Numbered from the stretch's first letter, positions 17,090 through 26,766 are shown. The stretch is 64,000 nt of DNA from a bacterium 1xD8-48 (GCA_009917455.1 QZDS01000002.1:62001-126000), one strand, 5' to 3'. Numbers and translations: made by a program. The notes: generated by a model from the sequence alone, not told the origin.

Positions 17090-18703
17090 GTGACGGGCAA
17101 TCAGGCGGACAATGGATTTTTAAATAAATTATCTGGCAAAAAGACGGTGCTTAAGGCGGCAGGAGAGCTGTTTTGCTCGGCCTATCTGCTGCTGATGTTC
17201 GGGATATATCCTTTTTATATGGAAAACGGATATGTGGATATCGGTGAGGCAAAGTACCGTTTTTTTATATACTGTTCGCTGGCTGCCGCTGCAATTCTCG
17301 GGGCGATTTGCCTGTGCCGCTATATCCAGGTATTGCGCCGGAGAATAAGAGAAAGAGAGCCTTATCTGATTCGTTGGGAGAACTTTTCAGCGACAGATTT
17401 GTTTGTAGCGCTGTATGCCACAGAGATTTTTATCTCCTATGTACTGTCGGATTACCGGCAGGAGGCGCTTTGGGGAACGGAAGGGTGGCATATCGGACTT
17501 GTCCCCTTGCTTACCCTGTGCAGCCTGTACTTTTTTATATCACGGCTCTGGGACGGGAAAGCGTTTATCTGGTATGTGAGCATGGCGGCATCCGCGGCGG
17601 TATTTCTGCTGGGGATTCTGGACCGGTTTTCGATATACATAATTCCATTGGAAATCAGACAACCGGCATTTATATCCACGTTAGGAAATATCAACTGGTT
17701 CTGCGGATATTTGACGGTTCTGGCGCCTGTCGGCATATTCATATTTTTATTTTCGGAAAAAGAAGAAATTAAAAAGTGTTTTTCAGCAACCTATGCGGTA
17801 ATTGTATTTATGGCAGGTTTTTGCCAGGGCGGCAGCAGCATTTTTCTTTTTTATGGAGCGCTGTTTTTTATTCTGCTCTGGATAGCAGTGGACAAAAGGG
17901 AGTGGCTGGCAGACTGGAGCCTTCTCGTCTGCCTGTGGGGACTGGCGGCGCAGCTGGTGAGAGCAATGCGGTATTTGCTGCCGGACAGATATAACTATGA
18001 AACGGATAATTTATGCGGATATCTGACGGATTCAAACGTGACTCTGGTAATTGGAGCGGCGGCCTTTGGCATATTTTTATGGTTAAAGAAGAAAAATCAT
18101 GAATTTGTCAAAGAGCAGGAAGCAGAAAAGGAAGCCGGTGCGGGGAGAAAGGCAAAAGAGGTGCGCAGGGTTATGACTCTCGTATTGGCAGCAGGGATTT
18201 TATTCTGGCTTTTTCTGACAGGCTTTCATACCTGGAAAAGCGTTTCCGATACCACGGACGTCACCGGGAGCAGCCCGTTTTTATTTGACGAGAATTGGGG
18301 AAACGGAAGAGGAGCGGCATTGAAAGCCGGAGCCAGGATGTATGCCGGGATGTCCTTTGAAAAAAAGCTGTTTGGCGTAGGGCCGGACTGTTTTTCTGCC
18401 TATGCGTATTCCCTGCCGGAGGTTGCCGGGAGCCTTCGGGAGAATTTTGGCAGTGACAGGCTGACTAACGCCCACAACGAGCTTTTTACAGGTCTTATAA
18501 ACACAGGGATAGCGGGTGTTGCTTTATATATGGGGATTTTTGTGTCATTTATTATAAGACATGTGAAAAAAGGGGATTTCTATTCACGTATGGCAATCGT
18601 ATGTATTCTTTGTTATCTGGCTCATAATATGGTGAGCTTTGCACAGGTGCTGAATTTGCCCTTTGTGTTTCTGATAATGGCAATGGGGGAGAGGAAGCTG
18701 TGA
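17090..18703 (+). CDS. O-antigen ligase/polymerase-like (Wzy_C) membrane protein
   Basis: A 537-residue protein with roughly ten or more hydrophobic segments. Toward the C-terminus RLTNAHNELFTGLINTGIAG matches the Wzy_C/O-antigen ligase motif, where a conserved His lies in a loop before a membrane helix. Family members join or polymerise lipid-linked glycans at the outer face of the membrane; in a Gram-positive this could be a wall teichoic acid or exopolysaccharide step. A charged cytoplasmic stretch (EKEAGAGRKAKEVRR) lies mid-protein. No glycosyltransferase genes adjoin it, so the substrate is unknown. GTG start. Confidence 0.8.
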   Translation: MTGNQADNGFLNKLSGKKTVLKAAGELFCSAYLLLMFGIYPFYMENGYVDIGEAKYRFFIYCSLAAAAILGAICLCRYIQVLRRRIREREPYLIRWENFSATDLFVALYATEIFISYVLSDYRQEALWGTEGWHIGLVPLLTLCSLYFFISRLWDGKAFIWYVSMAASAAVFLLGILDRFSIYIIPLEIRQPAFISTLGNINWFCGYLTVLAPVGIFIFLFSEKEEIKKCFSATYAVIVFMAGFCQGGSSIFLFYGALFFILLWIAVDKREWLADWSLLVCLWGLAAQLVRAMRYLLPDRYNYETDNLCGYLTDSNVTLVIGAAAFGIFLWLKKKNHEFVKEQEAEKEAGAGRKAKEVRRVMTLVLAAGILFWLFLTGFHTWKSVSDTTDVTGSSPFLFDENWGNGRGAALKAGARMYAGMSFEKKLFGVGPDCFSAYAYSLPEVAGSLRENFGSDRLTNAHNELFTGLINTGIAGVALYMGIFVSFIIRHVKKGDFYSRMAIVCILCYLAHNMVSFAQVLNLPFVFLIMAMGERKL

Positions 18704-18781
18704 ATCTTCATTCTGAAAGAAGCTGATAGATTTTAAAATACACCTGTGATAAGATATAAAAAAACAAACCGGAGGATTAAA

Positions 18782-19516
18782 ATGAACGGTAACACAGCGT
18801 CCAATTCCATCATAGGCGGGGCGGACGGCCCTACTGCAATTTTTCTGGCGGGAAAGCTGGGAGACGGCTTTAAGACAGGAATCGTGATTTTCGTTATAGC
18901 AATGCTCCTTCTGGCGGCAGTAATGGTACTGTGGAAGCCGGGAGTGAAAACAAAATACCGCTTTATCAGGCTTTCAGCCGGGAATCTGCTGATTCACCTT
19001 ATGGACGGACTTGTGACCTTTGTAAATACGCCGGATTTGGCAAGAGAGGGAAATATTCTGGTGAGCAGATTCGGATTTGGATGGGGCGCGCTGTTTACGG
19101 CAAATCTGCTGGGCTTTCTGGTGATTGTGCTGACGGCGTGGAACTTTAACAGATATGAATATCCGGTTATTCCCTCGAAAAGCGTTTTCGATTATTATAT
19201 GAAGCTGTTCTATGGAGAGAACTACAAGCCCTCATGGTTCTGGTTTAAATTCTGTAAGCGGTTCCGGCCAATGTTTGCGTCTGTGAGCTATGCCGTTTAC
19301 TGGGGAGCAACGGCGGGGGCGCCGGTGTTTGTAATCGGATGGCTGCTGGATATGGCAGGTATTTATCCGTCATGGTACAGCAGTACAAAAATAGCGTGCG
19401 TTATCTATTTTGTGGTGGCATTTGGATGCATTTATAAGTGGGCAAGGGATGGATATAAGCTGAGCTGTGAGCGTACAGCGGAGAATGACGGCACCGGAAA
19501 TCAGACAGAAGGCTGA
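18782..19516 (+). CDS. Membrane protein with N-terminal GGADGPT motif
   Basis: A 244-residue protein. The first 26 residues contain SIIGGADGPTAIFLAGKLG, closely resembling a highly conserved segment of sodium-translocating decarboxylase beta subunits (OadB/GcdB). Nothing else resembles OadB: there are only about four or five hydrophobic segments (33-51, about 105-120, about 180-195, about 205-220). The ATG at 18782 follows CCGGAGG; an earlier in-frame ATG lacks a ribosome-binding site. Function unknown; the motif could be an independent membrane-insertion or signal element. Confidence 0.7.
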   Translation: MNGNTASNSIIGGADGPTAIFLAGKLGDGFKTGIVIFVIAMLLLAAVMVLWKPGVKTKYRFIRLSAGNLLIHLMDGLVTFVNTPDLAREGNILVSRFGFGWGALFTANLLGFLVIVLTAWNFNRYEYPVIPSKSVFDYYMKLFYGENYKPSWFWFKFCKRFRPMFASVSYAVYWGATAGAPVFVIGWLLDMAGIYPSWYSSTKIACVIYFVVAFGCIYKWARDGYKLSCERTAENDGTGNQTEG

Positions 19517-19603
19517 CAAACAATAAAGGCGAAGAAGGGCGTTATAAAGTAGAAAATATAGTTATGTGCAGGGACTTTCTGCTTTCGGAAAAGGAGGATA
19601 AGG

Positions 19604-20668
19604 ATGTTATATCAGGTTTATGCAGGCGCATATACAGATAAGGAAAATACTGAGGGCATTTATCATTTGGAGCTGGATACGGAAAAAGAGAGGCTTCGGG
19701 TTGTCCGTTCTTACCGGGAAAGCGACAGTCCGTCATTTCTGGCGGTAACGCCGGATTATCTGTATGCAGTCAGCGAACGTGAGGACAGTAATGAGGGAAT
19801 GGTCAGCGCCTACCGGAGAAACCGGGAAAACGGGGAACTGCATTTTATCAATTCTATTGTTACCCGGGGGACTGCCATGTGTCATATCAATGTGTGGCCG
19901 GACGGCAAACACTTTTCAGCGGCAAACTATATGAGCGGAAGCGTTTTCACAGGAAGGATTCGGGAGGACGGTTCCCTTGACAGAGTATGCGCTTTTTGCC
20001 AGCATGAGAGCACAGGAGCGGGGGCGAATCCTGTCAGACAGGACGGGCCTCACGTGCATTGCACGCAGTTGTCAGAGGACGGCAGACGGCTTTATGTGGC
20101 GGACCTTGGGCTTGACCGGGTATTTTGCTACGATATCGGGAAAGACGCCTCATTGATGCCGGTAAAAGAGAGCGCGCAGATTCATCTTCCGGCGGGGGAA
20201 GGACCCCGGCATCTGGTTTTCAGAAATCAGGGAAGATTTTTATATCTGACGGCGGAGCTTGGAAATAAGGTGTTTGTGTATGAGACAAAAGACGGCGGAG
20301 AGACTTATGAAAATATTCAAACGGTGAGCACTCTGCCGGACGGGTATGAGGGAGTAAATACTGCGGCGGATATTCATTTTTCCAGGGACGGGAGATATCT
20401 GTATGCCTCCAACAGGGGAATGGACAGCCTTGTGTTATATGAAGCGGACGCGTCCACCGGGCTTATTGAAACAAAGGGATACTATGGGGCATTCGGGAAA
20501 TGTCCGAGGAATTTTTGCATCACGCCGGATAACAATTATCTGCTGATTGCCAATCAGGAGAGCGGGAATGTTGTTTTGTGCAGGAGAAATGCGGATACCG
20601 GGGAGCTTTGCGGGAAAGCGGATGAAGTGGAGATTCCGCGGGTAGCGTTTGTTACTGCTGTGGAGTAG
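19604..20668 (+). CDS. Lactonase family beta-propeller protein (6-phosphogluconolactonase-like)
   Basis: A 354-residue protein of the YbhE/Pgl-type lactonase family, a seven-bladed beta-propeller unrelated to classical DevB. It starts YQVYAGAYTDKENTEGIY, and repeated blade motifs are visible (PSFLAVTPDYLYAVSE, RHLVFRNQGRFLYLTAEL, DIHFSRDGRYLYASNRG, PRNFCITPDNNYLLIANQ). Family members hydrolyse 6-phosphogluconolactone or similar sugar lactones. AAAAGGAGG precedes the ATG. It is flanked by an unrelated membrane gene and a toxin-antitoxin pair, so the context adds little. Confidence 0.85.
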   Translation: MLYQVYAGAYTDKENTEGIYHLELDTEKERLRVVRSYRESDSPSFLAVTPDYLYAVSEREDSNEGMVSAYRRNRENGELHFINSIVTRGTAMCHINVWPDGKHFSAANYMSGSVFTGRIREDGSLDRVCAFCQHESTGAGANPVRQDGPHVHCTQLSEDGRRLYVADLGLDRVFCYDIGKDASLMPVKESAQIHLPAGEGPRHLVFRNQGRFLYLTAELGNKVFVYETKDGGETYENIQTVSTLPDGYEGVNTAADIHFSRDGRYLYASNRGMDSLVLYEADASTGLIETKGYYGAFGKCPRNFCITPDNNYLLIANQESGNVVLCRRNADTGELCGKADEVEIPRVAFVTAVE

Positions 20669-20730
20669 CCGGAATGGAGAGCAGATTTTATTTAACATAA
20701 GGTCAGTTTGAGAAGCGTGTTGACCGTTGC

Positions 20731-21042
20731 TTACACCTTATCATGATAATTCTCCAATTGATGGAACACGCCGGTCACATTTACAAAATGCTCTTTGACA
20801 TTGAAAACAACGATATAATCCATTTGAGGTACAATTGCCTCATGGTAACCTTTACTTGCCAGATATGTATTTCTGCTGAGTGGAAATTGCAAAGGATTTT
20901 TTTCCAGACGTCCATATACATTTTCAATTCCACTCAGCAGATGCTGGGCAGCCTGTTCATTTTTCAATCTGAATAACAGGTGATATAGAAGATTATCAAG
21001 CAATTCGTCCGCATGTTCTGTAATAGTCAACTTATAAGCCAT
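20731..21042 (-). CDS. RelE/ParE-family toxin
   Basis: A 103-residue basic protein, MAYKLTITEHADELLDNLL, with the ParE/RelE fold pattern: N-terminal beta strand, two helices, and the strands YHEAIVPQMDYIVVFNV and NVTGVFHQLENY. Its start overlaps the end of the upstream antitoxin gene by 11 bp, the classic coupled TA arrangement. ParE-type toxins poison gyrase, RelE types cut mRNA at the ribosome; the sequence does not decide which. Confidence 0.85.
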   Translation of the reverse strand: MAYKLTITEHADELLDNLLYHLLFRLKNEQAAQHLLSGIENVYGRLEKNPLQFPLSRNTYLASKGYHEAIVPQMDYIVVFNVKEHFVNVTGVFHQLENYHDKV

Positions 21043-21292
21043 ATTTTGCCCTCATTTCTGCCAAAGCAGTTCTGGCGTCTTTTGTCTGCCCGGTTTCCAG
21101 CTGCTTTTCAGATATCTCAATATCTCTGTACATAGAAAGCTGTCTCATGGTATTTTCGTATATTTCCATACTCATGATTACCATGTCTCCATATCCGTTT
21201 TTTGTAATATAAATGGGACCGTCTGCCTTATGGCACATATCGGAAATTTCAGATGTATTTTTCAAATCCTTAATAGGAATAATTTGCGGCAT
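21032..21292 (-). CDS. Phd/YefM-family antitoxin
   Basis: An 86-residue protein with the Phd/YefM N-terminal domain (IIPIKDLKNTSEISDMCHKA, PIYITKNGYGDMVIMSMEIY) that dimerises and binds operator DNA, and a charged C-terminal tail that would wrap the toxin. GGAGG precedes the ATG. Upstream (21314-21350) are repeated AT-rich TTATACTA/ATTATACCA sequences that could hold both promoter and operator for autorepression. Confidence 0.87.
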   Translation of the reverse strand: MPQIIPIKDLKNTSEISDMCHKADGPIYITKNGYGDMVIMSMEIYENTMRQLSMYRDIEISEKQLETGQTKDARTALAEMRAKYGL

Positions 21293-21313
21293 TGCTTAGC
21301 CCTCCTTTATGGG

Positions 21314-21350
21314 TTAATTATACTACAATTATACCATTATTATACTTTTT
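21314..21350 (-). promoter_or_regulatory. Promoter/operator region of the TA pair
   Basis: On the minus strand this AT-rich block contains several TATAAT-like hexamers (for example within the reverse complements of AATTATACTAC and CAATTATACC), repeated at about 14-bp intervals. Overlap of repeats with -10-like boxes fits TA autoregulation. Confidence 0.35.
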
Positions 21351-21392
21351 CTCAATGATTTTTTATAAGGACATAAAAAGGATACACAAAAT

Positions 21393-21401
21393 TGTTATAC
21401 T
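21393..21401 (+). promoter_or_regulatory. Extended -10 promoter of the second two-component system
   Basis: TGT followed by TATACT (21396-21401), 48 bp before the response regulator GTG. No clear -35 box. Confidence 0.45.
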
Positions 21402-21449
21402 AAAGTCAAACCTTTAACCACAGGATTTATAAGAAGGAGACGGCAGGAA

Positions 21450-22160
21450 GTGAAATTGCAGATGTTATTAGTGGAGGATGACGCCGGAATTCGGGAAGTG
21501 ATAGAGGATTATTTTTCGTCCCGCAAAAGTATTCCGGGCGCCGGAAATAAACAGGAGGAGGATGAAATTACCGTTATCAGCGCAGGGGACGGGGAAGAGG
21601 GGCTTGCGCTGATAGCGGAGGGCGGATTTGATATTGTGATTCTCGACATTATGCTGCCGGGGATGGACGGCTTTTCACTGTGCAGAAAGCTGCGGAAAGA
21701 CAGTGCTGTTCCGGTGATTTTTCTCACGGCAAGGGGACAGGAGGAGGACAGGCTTAAGGGCTATCTGCTGGGCTGCGATGATTACGTGGTGAAGCCCTTT
21801 TCGCTGGCGGTTTTATATGCCAGGGTCAGGGCTTTAGTGAAAAGGGCAAAGGGGATGGTGCTTGAAAATGTCATGGAGCTGGGCGGCGTCAGGCTGTTGC
21901 CCGATAGAGGAATTGCGTATGCGGGCGGGGAAGAACTTGCGCTTACGCCAAAGGAATTTGCGCTTTTAAGGTATCTTTTGGAGAATCGGGGGCGGACAAT
22001 AAGCCGGGAGAGGATTCTCATATCCGTATGGGGATATGATTTTGAAGGGAGCGACAGAGTGGTGGATAATCATATCAGGAAGCTGAGGAAAAAGCTTGGA
22101 AAATACGGAAAGCAGATAAAGACGGTGATTAAAAAGGGATACAGAATGGACGGAGAGTAA
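21450..22160 (+). CDS. OmpR-family response regulator
   Basis: A 236-residue regulator. Receiver: acidic pair in LVEDD (7-11), phospho-acceptor Asp66 in VILDIMLPGMDG, Lys in VVKPFSLAVLYARV. Winged helix from about 135, ending KQIKTVIKKGYRMDGE. The receiver has an extra charged stretch at about residues 25-40 (RKSIPGAGNKQEEDEIT) between the first helix and second strand, longer than usual. GTG start with AAGGAG upstream. It is 2 bp from the kinase gene. Confidence 0.9.
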   Translation: MKLQMLLVEDDAGIREVIEDYFSSRKSIPGAGNKQEEDEITVISAGDGEEGLALIAEGGFDIVILDIMLPGMDGFSLCRKLRKDSAVPVIFLTARGQEEDRLKGYLLGCDDYVVKPFSLAVLYARVRALVKRAKGMVLENVMELGGVRLLPDRGIAYAGGEELALTPKEFALLRYLLENRGRTISRERILISVWGYDFEGSDRVVDNHIRKLRKKLGKYGKQIKTVIKKGYRMDGE

Positions 22161-22162
22161 AA

Positions 22163-23467
22163 ATGAACAGAATAAAAACGTCAAACAGGAAAAAGAGGAT
22201 AAGCTTTGGCAGGACCTGGGCATGGATTGCGCTTCCGGTGATTGCGCTGACAATATTTGCGCTGGTGATGATAACGGCTGTACTTTTCATAGGACTTTAC
22301 ATGCGGGATGAACTTCGGGCATCTGAAATTGCGTATGAAGCTACGCTGTGTTTGAAGGAAAAGGATTTATCGGTGCAAGGGGAATATGAAGAGATATTAA
22401 ATCTGGGAAAAAACCGTATGGTGGCGGCTTTGTATGATGAGGAAGGAAATCTTTTGTGCGAGTCGAAGCCGGAGAAATATGACGAATGGCGACTGATTAC
22501 GAAGGAGGATTACCATATTTTACTGGAAAGGCTGAAGGAGATTCCCATGAACAGCCAGCGGGAGAGAGCGGGCGCTGAAAAGGTGAATTTATACGGAGTT
22601 ACCTGTTTATATGGAAGGAAGTACTTTACAGCCGATGATAAGGTCTATCAGCTGCGCTACGGCGCGTTAGTCAGTCCGTGGAGCAGGTATAGCCGCAGTA
22701 TGGTAATGACGGACCTTACGGTAATATTCAGCGTGCTTTTGCTTACCTTTCTCATTGCAAGACATTATTACAGGAGTTACAGGGAGCGCATTCAGGCGGA
22801 GGAATATTACAGAAATACATCGAACGCGCTGGCTCATGATTTGAAGACGCCGCTGATGGCAATATCGGGATATGCGGAAATCATGCGGGAAAATGCGTAT
22901 CCTGAAAAGAGGAATTATTATGCGGAAGGGATTTTAAAAAATGTCGCCGTGATGAACGCCATCATAGAAAATGTACTGGAGCTGGCCAGGCTGGAAAATC
23001 CGCGGATGATTCCGGCAAAGGAGGACACTGATTTATGGGAGCTTGCCGGCACTGTTCTGGAGCAGTTCCAGGTTGAAATAAGGTCAAAGGAGCTTAATGT
23101 TCTGCTTAAAGGACAGGCGGGGGAGTCGGTGGTAAGCGCGGACAAGGCTTTGATAAAACGGGCGCTGGAAAACCTGATTGGAAATGCCGTAAGGTATACG
23201 CCGGAGAAAAATGAAATTACCATAACATTAAATATGGAATGCCTTGAAATAAAGAATACGGGCGTTATGATTTCAGAGGATAAACTGCCTCATATCTGGG
23301 AGCCTTTTGTGAAGGGAGAAAATGCGAGAACCGGGACCGGCGGAACGGGAATCGGACTTACCATTGTAAAGGAAATTATGGATTTGCACGGATTTGACTG
23401 TGAAATCAGAAACGGAGACAACTGCGTAATCGCAGCAATAGATTTTCGGAGGGCCCGGGGAAAGTAA
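22163..23467 (+). CDS. Membrane sensor histidine kinase
   Basis: A 434-residue kinase. Membrane helices at about 20-47 and 181-200 flank an extracytoplasmic domain of about 130 residues. HisKA has phospho-acceptor His225 in NALAHDLKTPLMAISGYAE, and the ATPase domain has NLIGNAVRYTPEK, KLPHIWEPFVKGE and GGTGIGLTIVKEI. No obvious HAMP domain lies between helix 2 and HisKA. The DNA-binding partner is directly upstream, and two GH3 glycosidase genes follow downstream; sensing of a sugar or wall signal is speculation. Confidence 0.9.
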   Translation: MNRIKTSNRKKRISFGRTWAWIALPVIALTIFALVMITAVLFIGLYMRDELRASEIAYEATLCLKEKDLSVQGEYEEILNLGKNRMVAALYDEEGNLLCESKPEKYDEWRLITKEDYHILLERLKEIPMNSQRERAGAEKVNLYGVTCLYGRKYFTADDKVYQLRYGALVSPWSRYSRSMVMTDLTVIFSVLLLTFLIARHYYRSYRERIQAEEYYRNTSNALAHDLKTPLMAISGYAEIMRENAYPEKRNYYAEGILKNVAVMNAIIENVLELARLENPRMIPAKEDTDLWELAGTVLEQFQVEIRSKELNVLLKGQAGESVVSADKALIKRALENLIGNAVRYTPEKNEITITLNMECLEIKNTGVMISEDKLPHIWEPFVKGENARTGTGGTGIGLTIVKEIMDLHGFDCEIRNGDNCVIAAIDFRRARGK

Positions 23468-23608
23468 GCGGGCCGGATAGAGAACCATAGGGCCAAATAA
23501 AGAAGTCAAAATCGACATATAAGAAAGTCAAAAACAGGATTGCCCTCATAAGCGGAAACAGTTACAATAAAAATAACTGAAAACGTGAAGAAACAGGAGG
23601 GTTTAGTT

Positions 23609-26032
23609 ATGGACAAATGGACACGCGCCTTATATCAGCCGGGGCTTCCATTAGGGGAAAACGGAGAAAGGCTTACAGGCTCAAAGCGGCATATCGAGCT
23701 TTCAAAGGAAGCTGCCAAGGAAGGCATGGTACTTCTGAAAAACAGGAAAAACATTTTGCCGCTGCCGAAAGGGGCGAAGGTTGCGCTTTTTGGAAAAGGT
23801 ACCTTTGACTATGTAAAGGGCGGCGGCGGAAGCGGCGACGTGACGGTGGCTTATATCCGCAATTTATATGAGGGATTGAAGCTGCAAAAAGATAATATCA
23901 GCATATTTGAGCCGTTATGCGATTATTACAGAAAGGATGTGGAGAGGCAGTATGCCGAAGGGAACGTTCCGGGCATGACCGTAGAGCCGGAAGTGCCGGA
24001 GGATTTGCTTGCCCTTGCAAAGGCTTACACGGACACGGCAATCATTTCCATCTGCCGTTTTTCGGGAGAAGGCTGGGACAGAAAGAGCGTTATCGATACG
24101 GAAAACAAGAACATGTGGGACGACGAACGGCGGATGACGGAGCTTTCCGCCAGGATTTTTGCCGACGGCGATTTCTGCCTTTCAAGGGAGGAAGCGGCTA
24201 TGGTTGACGCCGTGAAGAAGAATTTTTCCCGCGTAATTGTGGTAATGAACGTGGGCGGCATGGTGGACACCTCCTGGTTCGTGGACGAGGACGATATCGG
24301 CGCGGTTCTGATGGCATGGCAGGGCGGCATGGAAGGCGGTCTGGCCGCTGCGGAGCTGCTTGTGGGGAAAGGAAATCCTTCAGGAAAGCTTTCCGATACC
24401 TTTGCAAAGACGCTGGAGGACTATCCCTCCACTTATAATTTCCATGAATCCAGAGATTATGTGGATTGCACGGACGATATTTATGTGGGCTACCGTTATT
24501 TTGAAACCATACCGGGAGCTGCGGAAAAGGTAAACTATCCTTTCGGCTTCGGCTTGTCCTACACCACATTTAAAGTAAAAGCCAAAGACGCAAAGGTAAA
24601 GAAGGGTAATGTTAATATAGAAGTGCATGTTACCAACACAGGAAGCCGGGCAGGCAAGGAAGTGGTACAGGCTTATTTTGAAGCGCCTCAGGGAAAACTC
24701 GGAAAGCCCAAAAAGCAGCTCATTGCTTTTGCAAAGACAAGACTTCTTGTGCCGGGAGAGACGCAGAGAGTTTATTTAAGCTTCCCTGTGGAGGAAATGG
24801 CCTCCTACGACGACCTGGGTAAGGTGCAGAAGGCCGCCTTTGTACTGGAAAAGGGGGAGTATCTTTTCCATGTGGGAACCTCGGTCCGGGATACAAAGGA
24901 GCTGGATTTGGTATATACAGTTGACGAGGACGTTGTGGTGAAGCAGCTTGAAAGCAGGCTGATTCCTTCGTCGCTGGAAAAGAGAATGCTTTCCGACGGA
25001 AGCTATGAGGAACTTCCTGTGACTGAGGCAAACGACCCCGATTCGGGGGAACTGGAAAGAATGCCCAAGGATTTGCTGGAAGGCTATGCGCCGGCTGTCA
25101 GGGGAAGAGAACGCTTCCAGCTCTGGAAAGAACCCTATAAAGCCGGGGTACATACTTTGATGGAGGTTGCGGAAGGAAAGCTGTCCGTGGACGAATTCCT
25201 GGCTCAGTTAACGGACGAGGAAATGGCGCATATTCTGGGCGGCCAGCCCAATATGGGAGTTGCCAACACTTTCGGATACGGCAATCTGCCCGAGTACGGG
25301 GTGCCCTCCATTATGACGGCCGACGGCCCCGCAGGACTTCGTATCGCGCCCCAGTGCGGCGTGAATACTACATGCTGGCCCTGCTCTACTCTTCTCGCGT
25401 GCAGTTGGAATGCGGAAGTGATTGAAGCCGTAGGCGCGGCAGGCGGAGCGGAAGTGAAGGAAAACAACATTGCCATGTGGCTGACTCCGGCGGTCAATAT
25501 CCACAGAAGCCCTCTGTGCGGCAGAAACTTTGAATACTATTCGGAAGACCCTTATCTTGCCGGAAAACTGGCAAGCGCAATGGTAAAGGGCATTCAGTCC
25601 AACCATGTGGGCGCAACCGTAAAGCATTTTGCTTTCAACAATAAAGAGACCAACCGTAAAAACAGCGATTCCAGAGTATCGGAACGCGCGGCAAGGGAGA
25701 TTTACCTGAAAGCCTTTGAGATTATTGTGAAGGAATCCGACCCCTGGTCGATTATGACTTCCTACAACATTATCAACGGCCACAGGGCTTCCGAAAGCGT
25801 GGACCTGCTGGAAGGGATTCTTCGAAAGGAATGGGGATATGAAGGCTGCGTGACCACGGACTGGTGGACCTGCGGCGAGCATTACAAGGAAGTAAAGGCC
25901 GGAAACGACGTGAAGATGGGGTGCGGTTATCCCGAGCGTCTGCTCATGGCTCTTGAGAAGGGCTGCCTTACCAGAGAGGAAATGCACGCCTGCGCAAAGA
26001 GGATTATCAATCTGATTCTGAAAATAGACTGA
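23609..26032 (+). CDS. GH3 glycoside hydrolase with swapped domain order
   Basis: An 807-residue cytoplasmic family 3 enzyme, probably a beta-glucosidase or similar. The usual C-terminal alpha/beta domain comes first (EGMVLLKNRKNILPLP, GGGGSGDV), followed by an Fn3-like domain (about 310-400), and the TIM-barrel domain is last, with DGPAGLR, NIHRSPLCGRNFEYYSEDP, KHFAFNN and the nucleophile Asp751 in VTTDWW. This reversed order is known from some ruminal Firmicute GH3 enzymes. No signal peptide. ATG 23609 follows AGGAGGG; an earlier GTG is ignored. Confidence 0.92.
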   Translation: MDKWTRALYQPGLPLGENGERLTGSKRHIELSKEAAKEGMVLLKNRKNILPLPKGAKVALFGKGTFDYVKGGGGSGDVTVAYIRNLYEGLKLQKDNISIFEPLCDYYRKDVERQYAEGNVPGMTVEPEVPEDLLALAKAYTDTAIISICRFSGEGWDRKSVIDTENKNMWDDERRMTELSARIFADGDFCLSREEAAMVDAVKKNFSRVIVVMNVGGMVDTSWFVDEDDIGAVLMAWQGGMEGGLAAAELLVGKGNPSGKLSDTFAKTLEDYPSTYNFHESRDYVDCTDDIYVGYRYFETIPGAAEKVNYPFGFGLSYTTFKVKAKDAKVKKGNVNIEVHVTNTGSRAGKEVVQAYFEAPQGKLGKPKKQLIAFAKTRLLVPGETQRVYLSFPVEEMASYDDLGKVQKAAFVLEKGEYLFHVGTSVRDTKELDLVYTVDEDVVVKQLESRLIPSSLEKRMLSDGSYEELPVTEANDPDSGELERMPKDLLEGYAPAVRGRERFQLWKEPYKAGVHTLMEVAEGKLSVDEFLAQLTDEEMAHILGGQPNMGVANTFGYGNLPEYGVPSIMTADGPAGLRIAPQCGVNTTCWPCSTLLACSWNAEVIEAVGAAGGAEVKENNIAMWLTPAVNIHRSPLCGRNFEYYSEDPYLAGKLASAMVKGIQSNHVGATVKHFAFNNKETNRKNSDSRVSERAAREIYLKAFEIIVKESDPWSIMTSYNIINGHRASESVDLLEGILRKEWGYEGCVTTDWWTCGEHYKEVKAGNDVKMGCGYPERLLMALEKGCLTREEMHACAKRIINLILKID

Positions 26033-26084
26033 GAATGTCTGCGGATGTCTGAAACAGACAGGAATTTTGTGAAAGAGCAAGCAC

Positions 26085-26732
26085 ATGTCTGAACAGGATT
26101 TTTTTAAAAGCGCGCTGGCCGATTTCACCTTTGAGGCGGCCAGCGGCGGCGCCATTCGCCATCTGGCGGATTTGGGATATACGGTAAAACAGATTACGGA
26201 GCAGCTCTCGTTCCCAACGCCTTGCCAGCGAGTGCAGAAAGCGGTCCGGGAGCGGCTCCTTGAAACCGGCGTTCTGCTTTTAGAGGAGCCGGGAAGCGGC
26301 AGGGGAAATGCCCCGTCTCCGGTTTACGTGGTGGATTACGACAAATACGGCAGAACCAGCTTCCGGCGGGCAAGGGCATCGGAGGAAGCGCCGGAAAAGA
26401 TACTCTGGCGGGAGCGGATTTTTGATGATAAAAAAGACGGGAGGCTGGCCGGGTATCTTGCGGAAAAGTGCGGGGAAAACGGGGAGGAGAAGTCCTTTGT
26501 TTTCTGCGACTTCGGGTTAAAGATGGAAAAGGAGCCGGCCGTGTTTGAAAGGACCATGCAGGTTCTTGACGAGAGAGCAAGAGATTATATTTACGGGCTT
26601 TTTCAGGGGCAAAGAGTCTGCTACCACAGGCTGAACGGGCGTATGCGGGAGATTGCGGCGGCTCTTTATGAGAAAGAAGAATATCACAGCACATGCTATT
26701 TTATAAAGACACAGGAGAAGGTTGTCTTTTGA
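26085..26732 (+). CDS. Uncharacterised protein between the two GH3 genes
   Basis: A 215-residue soluble protein of unknown function. It starts MSEQDFFKSALADFTFEAAS. Its N-terminal third looks helical and may contain a helix-turn-helix (HLADLGYTVKQITEQLSFPTPCQRVQKAV). The middle is charged, with no catalytic motif seen. It lies 52 bp after one GH3 gene and 34 bp before the next on the same strand, so it is probably co-transcribed. No strong ribosome-binding site precedes the ATG (AAGAG only). A regulatory role is possible but unproven. Confidence 0.6.
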   Translation: MSEQDFFKSALADFTFEAASGGAIRHLADLGYTVKQITEQLSFPTPCQRVQKAVRERLLETGVLLLEEPGSGRGNAPSPVYVVDYDKYGRTSFRRARASEEAPEKILWRERIFDDKKDGRLAGYLAEKCGENGEEKSFVFCDFGLKMEKEPAVFERTMQVLDERARDYIYGLFQGQRVCYHRLNGRMREIAAALYEKEEYHSTCYFIKTQEKVVF

Positions 26733-26766
26733 GAAAGAAACATGGTTATAAATGGAGGAAAAAGCA

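Noticed and set aside
25208-26155. 315-codon open frame antisense to the first GH3 gene
   Set aside because: It mirrors the codon bias of the GH3 frame; there is no ribosome-binding site and no domain pattern.
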